From positions 1-57,763 of the forward strand of contig CAMVOL010000014.1 in assembly GCA_947169105.1 (NCBI GenBank): 57,763 nt of DNA, given 5' to 3'. The DNA is from an uncultured Bacteroidales bacterium. Lineage in GTDB: Bacteria; Bacteroidota; Bacteroidia; Bacteroidales; WCHB1-69. A program made the position numbers and the translations under genes. Shown here piece by piece: positions 25,820 through 33,363 of this stretch (positions are counted from its first letter, which is position 1; each line of letters opens with the position of its first letter). The notes under the pieces are model-generated. The model had not been told where the DNA came from and did not search any database. It saw only the letters and a program-made list of their open reading frames with translations.

Positions 25820-25827
25820 CAAAAATA
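25820..25827 (-). promoter_or_regulatory. TAnnTTTG promoter of the arginine decarboxylase gene
   Basis: TATTTTTG on the minus strand, 36 nt before the start codon, is preceded upstream by TTGACAAACTTGCAAC as a possible -33 region. Confidence 0.6.
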
Positions 25828-25882
25828 CAACAAAGTTGCAAGTTTGTCAAGCATAAAAATATAAAGCATCAGGTAGCGCTCA

Positions 25883-25912
25883 CCATTCCGCCAGCGCCAG
25901 CTGGAGGAATGG
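25883..25912. repeat. Hairpin CCATTCC-g-CCAGC / GCTGG-a-GGAATGG
   Basis: A 12-bp stem with one mismatched position and a short loop lies exactly at the 5' edge of the Rpn-element fragment (homology with copy 2 starts right after it). Confidence 0.6.
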
Positions 25913-25913
25913 C

Positions 25914-26216
25914 GGGGCGCAAGCAAAGAAAAATAGACAAAACAGCATGTGATGCTGAAGGATGACAAAAATCGTGTTTTTTCAGAGAAAGTGTCCTATC
26001 TTTTGATAGATTTGACTAAATTTGCCGCCCGAAAGCAGTTCGAGAAACTTGCGGATGACCAGCAGAAATGGTGCTACGCCATCAAGAACATGTGGAGGTT
26101 GGATGCGAGCGATATTCCCGAGAAGTACGATGTTTTCCACGAACTGTATGAAGATTGCCTAAAAACTGAAAAATGAAAAATAATACCTTGAACGTGCCGG
26201 AGGCACGGAATCTCAA
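25914..26216 (+). repeat. Rpn-element copy 1, internally deleted relative to copy 2
   Basis: 25914-26158 matches about 32536-32776 with few differences, and 26159-26216 matches 33065-33122 almost perfectly. The 288 bp between the two matching blocks of copy 2 are missing here. The 3' block contains the start codon and first 14-15 codons of lnt. Confidence 0.85.
25949..26176 (+). pseudogene. Remnant of an Rpn-family PD-(D/E)XK nuclease/transposase (copy 1)
   Basis: 75 codons. The segment LKDDKNRVFSEKVSYLLIDL, followed by TKFAARKQFEKLADDQQKWC, corresponds to the middle of Rpn-family (PDDEXK_2) proteins, where nuclease-domain strands end and the helical part starts. The N-terminal catalytic part is absent and the normal coiled C-terminal region is deleted, ending LKTEK. 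It should therefore be inactive. Its TGA overlaps the lnt ATG (ATGA), a junction also present in copy 2. Confidence 0.75.
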
Positions 26217-27852
26217 GCGGGTATGGCGTGTCGCCGCCCCCTACCTCCTCGCCGCCCTTTCGGGCGTGATGATTTCCCTCGGCTGGTTCACACCCTGTCC
26301 TACATTGGTGATGCTCGTCTCCATTGTTCCGCTGCTGTTCGCCGAAAATTTAATTGCTGGCGACAGCAAAAAGGCCAAACTCCTGCGGGTGGGCTTGCTG
26401 GCTTTCATTTATGTGTATGAGATGGATTTGCTGATTCTTTACCCCTTGATGCTTATGTTCAAGGGCTGGACATTTTTGTTTTTCTGTTTCAATTCCATAT
26501 TGTACGCTCTGCTGTTCGTCCTGTTCTCTTTTGTGCGTCGCAAACTCGGAAACGGGTGGGGATATTTTGCTTTTGTCTCTTTTTCGGTGTTGTTCGATTT
26601 TATTCTACAGAATATTGATTTTTCTTTCCCTGCCATTCCGATGGGTTTTATGCTGATAGGCAATAACCAGACGGGCATACCTTTTATGCAGTGGTACGAA
26701 TATACTGGCGTTCTCGGCGGCTCTGTCTGGATACTGGCAGTTAATGTGCTGGTCTTTCTTCTTATAAGAGATAAAATAGAGAAGAAGAAGCTGCGCATTC
26801 CCCGCCTCTCCGCATGTATGGCCACTATCGTGCTGCCAATTGCCCTCTCGCTGCTTATCTATTACACTTACAGGGAGAAAAAGGCCCCCGTGGAAGTCGT
26901 GCTGGTGCAGCCCAACTTTGACCCCTATACCGAAAAGTTTACAATTGATGTGGCAGATCAACTCGACAGGATGGTGGAGTTGGCAAGAGAGTATGCAGAT
27001 TCTACTACCGATGTCATTGTCTTTCCTGAAACCGCTCTCGATAGTAATTTCTGGTACAATAATATTAATGATAATGGCATGGTGGCGTACCTGCGCGACA
27101 CTTTTCTGGCCGACTACCCTGAAGCAAACCTGATAACGGGTGCCACTATGCTGGAGTATTTTATGGGAGCTGTTCCGCCTTCACGCGATGCGATGGTGGC
27201 TGGCGACAATCTTTTCCTGCAAATGTACAATGCTGCCTTCCAAGTCGCATACGGACAGCCCGTGCAGGTGTATAAGAAGGACAAATTGGTGCTGGGCACT
27301 GAGCGCAATCCGTTTAAGAAAAAATGGGACAGCAATTTCAGCGGTGGACAAGCAATTAATCTGGCGCGGGCGGAAGCACAGACGATATTTCGGAACGGCA
27401 AGGCGAAAGTGGGTTGCTTCATCTGCTATGAAAGCTTGTTTGGGGACTATTGCGCCCGTTTTGCCGATATGGGTGCCGATATTTTCTGTACCATCACCAA
27501 CGACGGCTGGTGGTTGGACACGGATCTGCCTCCGAAACATCTGCGTCATGCACAGGTGCGTGCCATTGAGTGCCGCCGCTCTGTCGCCCGCTGCGGCAAT
27601 ACGGGTGTAACCGCAGGTATCGACCAGCGCGGGCGTATCGTGGCACAGGCTCCATGGTGGGAACCCACCGCTCTGAAAGTGACCCTCAACAAAAACCGGA
27701 CTAAAACCATCTACACCCAGTGGGGAGATTACATAGGTATCATCAGTGTTCTGTTATTCCTATTGGTTATAACGCTCACCATATATAAATTAATAGCAAC
27801 ATCCCGTCCAGTCCAAAGTGCGGGCAGCATTGGAAAGGATAGAAAATCATAA
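26173..27852 (+). CDS. lnt: Apolipoprotein N-acyltransferase
   Basis: 559 residues. Lnt N-acylates the amino-terminal Cys of apolipoproteins in the inner membrane, the last lipoprotein maturation step. About seven hydrophobic segments (residues 16-225) precede a nitrilase-like periplasmic domain. The catalytic Glu-Lys-Cys triad is visible as E286 (VIVFPETALDS), K369 (VYKKDKLVLGTE) and C418 (FICYESLF). ITNDGWW and RAIECRRSVARCGNTG are further conserved parts, and a C-terminal membrane segment closes the protein. Oddity: the first 14-15 codons (MKNNTLNVPEARNLK) lie in the 3' end of an Rpn-element remnant also found at 33065-33122; the family-like sequence begins at RVWRVAAPYLL. Confidence 0.92.
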   Translation: MKNNTLNVPEARNLKRVWRVAAPYLLAALSGVMISLGWFTPCPTLVMLVSIVPLLFAENLIAGDSKKAKLLRVGLLAFIYVYEMDLLILYPLMLMFKGWTFLFFCFNSILYALLFVLFSFVRRKLGNGWGYFAFVSFSVLFDFILQNIDFSFPAIPMGFMLIGNNQTGIPFMQWYEYTGVLGGSVWILAVNVLVFLLIRDKIEKKKLRIPRLSACMATIVLPIALSLLIYYTYREKKAPVEVVLVQPNFDPYTEKFTIDVADQLDRMVELAREYADSTTDVIVFPETALDSNFWYNNINDNGMVAYLRDTFLADYPEANLITGATMLEYFMGAVPPSRDAMVAGDNLFLQMYNAAFQVAYGQPVQVYKKDKLVLGTERNPFKKKWDSNFSGGQAINLARAEAQTIFRNGKAKVGCFICYESLFGDYCARFADMGADIFCTITNDGWWLDTDLPPKHLRHAQVRAIECRRSVARCGNTGVTAGIDQRGRIVAQAPWWEPTALKVTLNKNRTKTIYTQWGDYIGIISVLLFLLVITLTIYKLIATSRPVQSAGSIGKDRKS

Positions 27853-27870
27853 AGCTATTCCGAATTTATG

Positions 27871-27878
27871 TATTTTTG
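27871..27878 (+). promoter_or_regulatory. TAnnTTTG promoter of the acyl-CoA synthetase gene
   Basis: TATTTTTG lies 57 nt before the ATG at 27935 and rules out the longer in-frame reading from 27818. Confidence 0.6.
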
Positions 27879-27934
27879 CGTCTTATTTCAAGAATGGCCT
27901 ATTCTTGTTTAACACATTGATTCAAAATAGTATA

Positions 27935-29605
27935 ATGGCAAGGAATAGCAAAAATCCGTATAAAACCCGCAACAGCTATCGCGAAACCTACTGTACCACC
28001 CTTAACAGGGTCTTTCAATACGCCACCTCCAAATACAGCAACCGCATAATGTCGCAGTTTGTGGATGGCGGACAAAAATACACTTACGCGGCTTTTCGTA
28101 AAAGATGCAACGAATTGTCTGACAAAATGTTGAGATTTGGTATCAGTGCTGACGACAAGGTGGCGATTTGGTCGCAGAATATGCCCAATTGGACATTGGC
28201 TTTTTTCGCAGCAACCGCCTTCGGGCGCGTGGCCGTCCCCATCCTGCCCAATAGTTCTGAAAACGAGGTGAACAACATCCTTGCCCACTCCGAAAGCAAG
28301 GTGATCTTTATCTCCCAGAAGATGTTGCCCAAACTGTCGCAAGAGAGCCGCGACCGGCTGACCCTTGTAATCGACCTCGAAACGCTCGACTTTGTTAAGT
28401 GTCCGCAAAATGACTGCCAATGCAGGGGGGAAGTGAAAGAGCCGCAGCCCGACGATCTCGCCACCATCATCTATACTTCTGGCACCACCGAAAAGGCCAA
28501 GGGTGTGGTGCTCAGCCACCGTAACATCTGCCACAACCTTGTGGCCATGTTCAAGGCACTGCCCTGTTTTAAAAGAGACCGCTTCCTTTCTATCCTGCCG
28601 ATGGCGCATACCTATGAGATGAGCGTATCCACCCTCTATTCGATGTACGTCGGGGCGTGCTATTATGTTCTTAAGAATCTGCCAAGCCCTTTTGTCCTCG
28701 TTTCTGCTATGCAGGAAGTGAGACCCACCGTCATGTTCACCGTGCCATTGATTATTGAAAAGATTTATCGTCAGGATGTGCAACCTACCATTCAGAAAAG
28801 CCATCTGTTGAAGTGGATGGATAAGCACATGCCGAAGCTGCTCTGCCGGCTTGTCTGGCGACAGGTCGTCAGGAAGTTGGGCGGAAAGTTGCGCCATCTT
28901 GGAATTGGCGGTTACAAAATTGACTCAGAAGTGGAGAAGTTCCTGATCAAGTGTGGTTTTTCCTATGCTGTTGGCTATGGGCTTACAGAAACCGCACCTC
29001 TGGTTTGCAACGACACTGTCCGTATGCGAAAACGAATGGGATCCACAGGTGTGGCTGCCTATAATGTGGAGGTGAAGTTGGACAATATGAACCCCGAAAC
29101 AGGCGAAGGTGAAATCGTGTGTCGGGGCGACAACGTGATGCTCGGTTACTACAAGGACCCAGAACGAACCCGCGAGGTCATAGACGCGGACGGCTGGTTC
29201 CACACCGGCGACATCGCCACTATGGACGAGGATGGCTATTTTTATATCAAAGGCCGCCTTAAAAACATTATCCTTGGCCCATCCGGCGGGAACATCTATC
29301 CCGAAGAAATTGAGATGGTCATCAACAATATCCCCGTCGTGGAGGAGTCTCTTGTGGTGAAGAAAAACAATGAGTTGGTCGCCCTCGTCAAGTTTCAGGA
29401 CGATGTACTGGATTGGGCTCATGCGTCGGATGACTCGTTCGACGAAAAAGTCGAGAACCTGAAAAAATCGGTGATGGAGCATGTCAACAAGATGGTCGGC
29501 AAGCGCTCCAGAATCAAAAAGGTGGAGGTGATGAAAGAACCTTTTGAGAAGAGCGCCACTCAGAAAATTCGCAGGTTCAAATACACTGGTGACACGGCAC
29601 AGTGA
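27935..29605 (+). CDS. AMP-binding long-chain acyl-CoA synthetase-like protein
   Basis: 556 residues. It should activate a fatty or other carboxylic acid to acyl-AMP and then acyl-CoA. The phosphate-binding P-loop is TIIYTSGTTEKAKGVVLSH (the usual T-G-x-P-K-G reads T-E-K-A-K-G). Further motifs are the A5 motif VGYGLTETAP, the A7 region GWFHTGDIATMDEDGYFYIK, the hinge GRLKNIILGPSGGNIYP and the C-terminal lysine near SATQKIRRFKY. Residues of the FadD type (PMAHTYEMSV) and the lack of a signal peptide suggest a cytoplasmic or membrane-associated enzyme. Start ATG 27935 follows its own promoter. It overlaps nothing and precedes the SIR2 gene by 79 bp on the same strand. Confidence 0.88.
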   Translation: MARNSKNPYKTRNSYRETYCTTLNRVFQYATSKYSNRIMSQFVDGGQKYTYAAFRKRCNELSDKMLRFGISADDKVAIWSQNMPNWTLAFFAATAFGRVAVPILPNSSENEVNNILAHSESKVIFISQKMLPKLSQESRDRLTLVIDLETLDFVKCPQNDCQCRGEVKEPQPDDLATIIYTSGTTEKAKGVVLSHRNICHNLVAMFKALPCFKRDRFLSILPMAHTYEMSVSTLYSMYVGACYYVLKNLPSPFVLVSAMQEVRPTVMFTVPLIIEKIYRQDVQPTIQKSHLLKWMDKHMPKLLCRLVWRQVVRKLGGKLRHLGIGGYKIDSEVEKFLIKCGFSYAVGYGLTETAPLVCNDTVRMRKRMGSTGVAAYNVEVKLDNMNPETGEGEIVCRGDNVMLGYYKDPERTREVIDADGWFHTGDIATMDEDGYFYIKGRLKNIILGPSGGNIYPEEIEMVINNIPVVEESLVVKKNNELVALVKFQDDVLDWAHASDDSFDEKVENLKKSVMEHVNKMVGKRSRIKKVEVMKEPFEKSATQKIRRFKYTGDTAQ

Positions 29606-29684
29606 TTTCATGAGTAACAATGTAACATTTCACACCATTTGAGGAGACGTTTCATGGAACACCCACATTGACAAACAACACCAA

Positions 29685-31838
29685 ATGAAAAAGTACGTTA
29701 TTATCGCGGGGGCTGGAATCTCTGCCGATAGTCCATCGGAATTCCCAACGGCTATCCCTATTGCCGAAGAAATAATAGATTCAATAGCACCAAATGAAAC
29801 AACGATAAAAAAGTTATTACAAAGTAGTAATATCCGAGAAAATATTGATAACGAATGCAAATTGAGTGGTGATTTTTTGCGTTTCGAAATGCTTATGGAT
29901 TCGGTATCTTTGATTGACAAGAATCTTGATGTCTTGGATTTTATTAAAGATTATAGTACCCCTAATTTAAATCATTACAATTTGGCAAATTTAGCTATCG
30001 AAGGGCATTATGTTTTTACTCCAAATTTTGATGACCTGATTGAAAGAGCTATCTATAATTTAGGGTTCATCCCTAAAACAATATGTTCAAAAAGTGATTA
30101 TGAATCATACTCATCCCTCCGCGGGAAGACAATACCAGTCTTCAAATTACACGGCAGTTATTATACACACACTGGGGGCAAGGTAAAAAAGAAGCGAACC
30201 AAAGGTTCCATACAAGCCTCTTTGGTATCAATTATTTCAGGAAACGAATCGTTATTATTGGATGATTTCAAAACAGATCTTCTAAAAAAATGCATCGAAA
30301 AATCGGAAAAGCTATTATTTGTCGGTTATTCCGGATGTGACGATTTCGATATCATCCCCTCCTTAATGCTAATTGATATTAACAACATCCTTTGGATCAA
30401 TCATAATAAGCAAGTTTGTACAGATAACGTCATTGAAAGATATCTGACTGAAGACAACGGGCGTTCCCACTTGTTGGAAAAACGATATAGGATCGCATCA
30501 GATTCAGTGAAATTTTATGACACAAATACGCGAGAATTTCTGATGTCATTGGGAGGAATCAAGGATATTCCTGACGGAAAGTCACATAAAAATAGCGGGT
30601 TCTATAGAGATTATATCATCAACTGGGCAAGTACTTTGACAGGAGCTGAAAAATCCTATATTATTGGAAGAATATATCAGGGCATGGAGTTGTATGAAAA
30701 AGCAGTGGAATTGTATTCCAAAATAGAGTGTGAATCTGATTGTTACATTGCCAGTCAACAACAAATGGGATCCTGTTTGGAGCAAAGGAGTAGATACGAT
30801 GAGGCATTGCGTATATATGAATCTCTGATAAAGCGAGAGAATATCGAAAAGGCAAAAGAGTACTTAGAAATAGTTGCTGGCAGAGCCTATTTGACATATA
30901 GGCGATATGGTCCCAGCAATCAAGAAGAAGCGAGTTATAAGGAAGTGCTGCGGAAGGCTGGCAAAAGGCATTCATTGTTGCAGAACACAATGAATAATTA
31001 TGCTTTGTTATTGGCAGACATGGGCAGGACTAGAGAAGCCATCTATCAGTATAAAAAAAGTTATGCTTATGCCGTGAAGCAGGGGGATTTGCAACGACAA
31101 TGTTGGGTCGCGTCCAATATTGCCAATTCGTTATATGACATAGGAGAGGTAAACAAAGCAGAAAAATGGGTGCAAAAGGGGATGGAGAAAGTAGAACTGC
31201 TTGGCGATCATAGGCAGATGGGCGTGTTTGAAAACACATTGGCAAATATTTTATATATTCGTGGAGAGTATGACAATGCAATTGAGTATTGCGAAAAAAG
31301 CATATTCAGGGATAAATATATTGATAACGAACCAGACTCCTCTGTAACTGAAATGTTATTAGGTCTGTGTTATTTTGACCAAGGGGATTATAAGATGGCG
31401 AATTCTCATTACGGCAACTCTTTTAAATTATTCACTTTATCTGAGGACAAATCCTATTTGTATGAACTAGTGTTTTATAACATTGTGTTATATTTAAAAT
31501 TATCTGATTATAAGTCGATTAATACTATGCTTATGCTTTTTGAGGAGAACAAAAGCCATAATCAAAGGAAGACAGATATGCTGTTTTATAAAGTAGCAGC
31601 AAAAATGGTGAAATATTTTGTTTCAGATAAAAATGTGTCATTCAAAGAGGATTTGCAAATTCTTATTGGAGACAAGGACAATAAAGAGGTCATTGCATAT
31701 ATTAACATCATTTGGTATTTGTCATCATTGGGAATTCCTCTGTATGCAATCGGCAAAAGAAATGTGAAAAAAGCTTCGATATATTATCGTCGTTACGGGA
31801 ATCTTATGAAATCTGAAGTGTTGAATTCCCTGACATAA
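29685..31838 (+). CDS. SIR2-domain protein with TPR repeats (candidate defence NADase)
   Basis: 717 residues. The N-terminal 280 residues are SIR2-like: nucleotide-binding loop IIAGAGIS (residues 7-13), TPNFDD with the catalytic-type Asn114, FKLHGS with His156, and FVGYSGCDDFDI (about 212-223). From about residue 310 to the end lie six or more tetratricopeptide-like helix pairs (AEKSYIIGRIYQGMELYEKA, LGLCYFDQGDYKMANSHYG). SIR2 domains of this kind in phage-defence proteins degrade NAD+ after sensing infection; TPRs would sense or oligomerise. The gene is clearly more AT-rich than lnt and the acyl-CoA synthetase upstream and has no same-strand partner downstream. It does not match a named system I know well. 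Function is inference; the fold assignment is firm. Confidence 0.85.
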   Translation: MKKYVIIAGAGISADSPSEFPTAIPIAEEIIDSIAPNETTIKKLLQSSNIRENIDNECKLSGDFLRFEMLMDSVSLIDKNLDVLDFIKDYSTPNLNHYNLANLAIEGHYVFTPNFDDLIERAIYNLGFIPKTICSKSDYESYSSLRGKTIPVFKLHGSYYTHTGGKVKKKRTKGSIQASLVSIISGNESLLLDDFKTDLLKKCIEKSEKLLFVGYSGCDDFDIIPSLMLIDINNILWINHNKQVCTDNVIERYLTEDNGRSHLLEKRYRIASDSVKFYDTNTREFLMSLGGIKDIPDGKSHKNSGFYRDYIINWASTLTGAEKSYIIGRIYQGMELYEKAVELYSKIECESDCYIASQQQMGSCLEQRSRYDEALRIYESLIKRENIEKAKEYLEIVAGRAYLTYRRYGPSNQEEASYKEVLRKAGKRHSLLQNTMNNYALLLADMGRTREAIYQYKKSYAYAVKQGDLQRQCWVASNIANSLYDIGEVNKAEKWVQKGMEKVELLGDHRQMGVFENTLANILYIRGEYDNAIEYCEKSIFRDKYIDNEPDSSVTEMLLGLCYFDQGDYKMANSHYGNSFKLFTLSEDKSYLYELVFYNIVLYLKLSDYKSINTMLMLFEENKSHNQRKTDMLFYKVAAKMVKYFVSDKNVSFKEDLQILIGDKDNKEVIAYINIIWYLSSLGIPLYAIGKRNVKKASIYYRRYGNLMKSEVLNSLT

Positions 31839-32211
31839 CGATTCTTGTTTGACAAGGAAGAACGATTCCTCAATACTCATCAACATTATTTTATTGAAAA
31901 ATTCTCTGTATCACATTACGGGACAATATGTTTTTGTTCTTTTGCACCTGTTCCTGACTTTGTCATTGGGACACCCAAGGATTCTTATTGAACAATTTTT
32001 CTATGGGGTGATTACTTCCCCCGCATTTCTCCGAAAAATTCCGATTTTTCCATTCAGGTTAGTCTTGACCTTCAAAAACCTGTTTTGACACAAATTTGTA
32101 GGTTTTCTGCCCAAACCTTGTCACTTTTTGTCGGAAACCTGCCACTTTTTAATTTTTTGTTTTTCAGAAAAATAGCAAAAGATGCCACTTGAAAATGCAT
32201 TTTGGTTGTTG
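31839..32211. other. AT-rich non-coding stretch after the SIR2 gene
   Basis: No supported gene. The only visible structure is an imperfect direct repeat AAACCTTGTCACTTTTT / AAACCTGCCACTTTTT at about 32113-32150. The small reading frame at 31849-32088 shows no family features. Confidence 0.5.
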
Positions 32212-32569
32212 TATCTTTGCGGCTCAAGCACAAGTTGAAGGTTTATAAAGTTCATCAAGTAGCGGGTTGGGAAGTTGAAGGAGGCGAAATGAAAAGGTAT
32301 AAGGTACAAGGTATTAGGTAGAAGGTTAAAATCGGTGAAGGTACGGCGAACCGCCGCCTTGCAAATGGAGGCGTGAAGAAATCGGTGCGAACGAACGTGA
32401 AGAACGGCGAACTGTTTGAAGCAGCGCGAAACGGAGTGAAGCGGTGCAAGTTTTCGCCGTTTAGTGAGTGAGTGCCGATTTTAGCCGGAATTTGCGCAGC
32501 GGCAAAGCGCATTTCTTTTGGTTCATTTTCTTTGGGCGCAAGCAAAGAAAATGAACAAAACAGCATGCG
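32212..32569 (+). other. Structured leader region of the Rpn element with own promoter
   Basis: TATCTTTG (32212-32219) has TTG about 21 nt upstream. The 340 bp that follow contain no convincing gene but are GC-rich compared with the preceding 300 bp and full of inverted segments: AAAATCGG near 32326 pairs with CCGATTTT near 32470, and GCGAAACGGAGTGAAGC and GGCGAAC/GTTCGCC-like pairs lie between. The region ends in the 14-bp hairpin at 32521-32556, 14 nt before the Rpn fragment start. From memory, similar sequence is common before Rpn-type genes in Bacteroidetes; this needs a search. It may be a structured RNA leader or the element's own 5' part. Confidence 0.45.
32521..32556. repeat. Perfect 14-bp stem, 8-nt loop (GTTCATTTTCTTTG)
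   Basis: GTTCATTTTCTTTG and CAAAGAAAATGAAC are perfectly complementary with the loop GGCGCAAG. In copy 1 only the loop and a mutated right arm are present, so the homology between copies starts inside this hairpin. Confidence 0.85.
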
Positions 32570-33082
32570 ATGCTAAAGGATGACAAAAACAGAGTTTTTT
32601 CAGAAAAAGTGTCCTACCTTTTGATAGATTTGACTAAATTTGCCGCCCGAAAGCAGTTCGAGAAACTTGCGGGCGACCAGCAGAAATGGTGCTACGCCAT
32701 CAAGAACATGTGGCGTTTGGATGCAAGTGATATTCCGGAGAAGTACGATGTTTTCCACGAACTGTACGAAGATTGCCAATTGTCAAAACTGACCACTATG
32801 GAAAAAGAGGAATACGAAAAGAGCGTCTTGGAGTACGAGGACGTACAGGATGCGATGGAATACCACCGCCGGATGGGAAAAGCCGAGGGCTTTAACGACG
32901 GTTTTGAGAAAGGAATGGAAAAGGGACGTGAAGAAGGCAGAGAAGAAGGCAGAGAAGAAGGAATGAAAGCTCTCCTCCAGACTGCCAAGAACTTCCTAGC
33001 ATTGGGCATCCCAGTTGCCGATGTGGCCAAAGCTACCGGCCTTTCCAAAGAGCAACTGTCAAAACTAAAAACTGAAAAATGA
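32570..33082 (+). pseudogene. 5'-truncated Rpn-family PD-(D/E)XK nuclease/transposase (copy 2)
   Basis: 170 codons. Full-length Rpn-family proteins are about 290-320 residues; this one begins at LKDDKNRVFSEKVSYLLIDL and so lacks the N-terminal nuclease strands. It keeps the helical middle, the characteristic charged coiled tail KGREEGREEGREEG and the C-terminal helix-turn-helix-like end (GIPVADVAKATGLSKEQLSK). It may be expressed as a small protein from the upstream promoter, but nuclease activity is not expected. It could instead be a genuine short stand-alone relative. Confidence 0.7.
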
Positions 33083-33172
33083 AAAAAAGTACTTTGAACG
33101 TGCCGGAGGCACGGAATCTCAATAACCCCACACAAGCGGAACGTCGTTTTGTTCGCTTGTCTAGGGTTACTG
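33065..33172 (+). repeat. 3' end of the Rpn element: GTGCC-GGA-GGCAC hairpin and a longer stem-loop
   Basis: 33065-33122 recurs at 26159-26216. It includes GTGCCGGAGGCAC, a small hairpin, and an ATG overlapping the Rpn stop. Immediately after lies a second stem-loop, TAACCC...GGGTTA enclosing ACAAGCG...CGCTTGT (about 33123-33172), present only in this copy. The rest of the gap to 33363 shows nothing more. Confidence 0.65.
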
Positions 33173-33363
33173 GAATTGCGTGCGTCCCGCATGCAGGGGA
33201 AGAGTAAGATGTAATAGGGCAATTTAAGTTCTTTCTTTGGCAATCTCACTGAACGGGATATTAAGGTATATTATCCATTGAAATGATGTTATTTAAGACT
33301 TTAAATTCCAGCGTAATAATACACCAGTTAAGAAAAAAATGTCCAAGAATTAATATGCTCTTT

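Noticed and set aside
31849-32088. 79-codon frame after the SIR2 gene
   Set aside because: No promoter, no family features and a hydrophobic AT-driven composition; more likely chance.
32255-32566. Minus-strand 103-codon frame across the Rpn leader
   Set aside because: It reads the complement of a structured, promoter-bearing leader; the product has no recognisable domain and ends in the hairpin.
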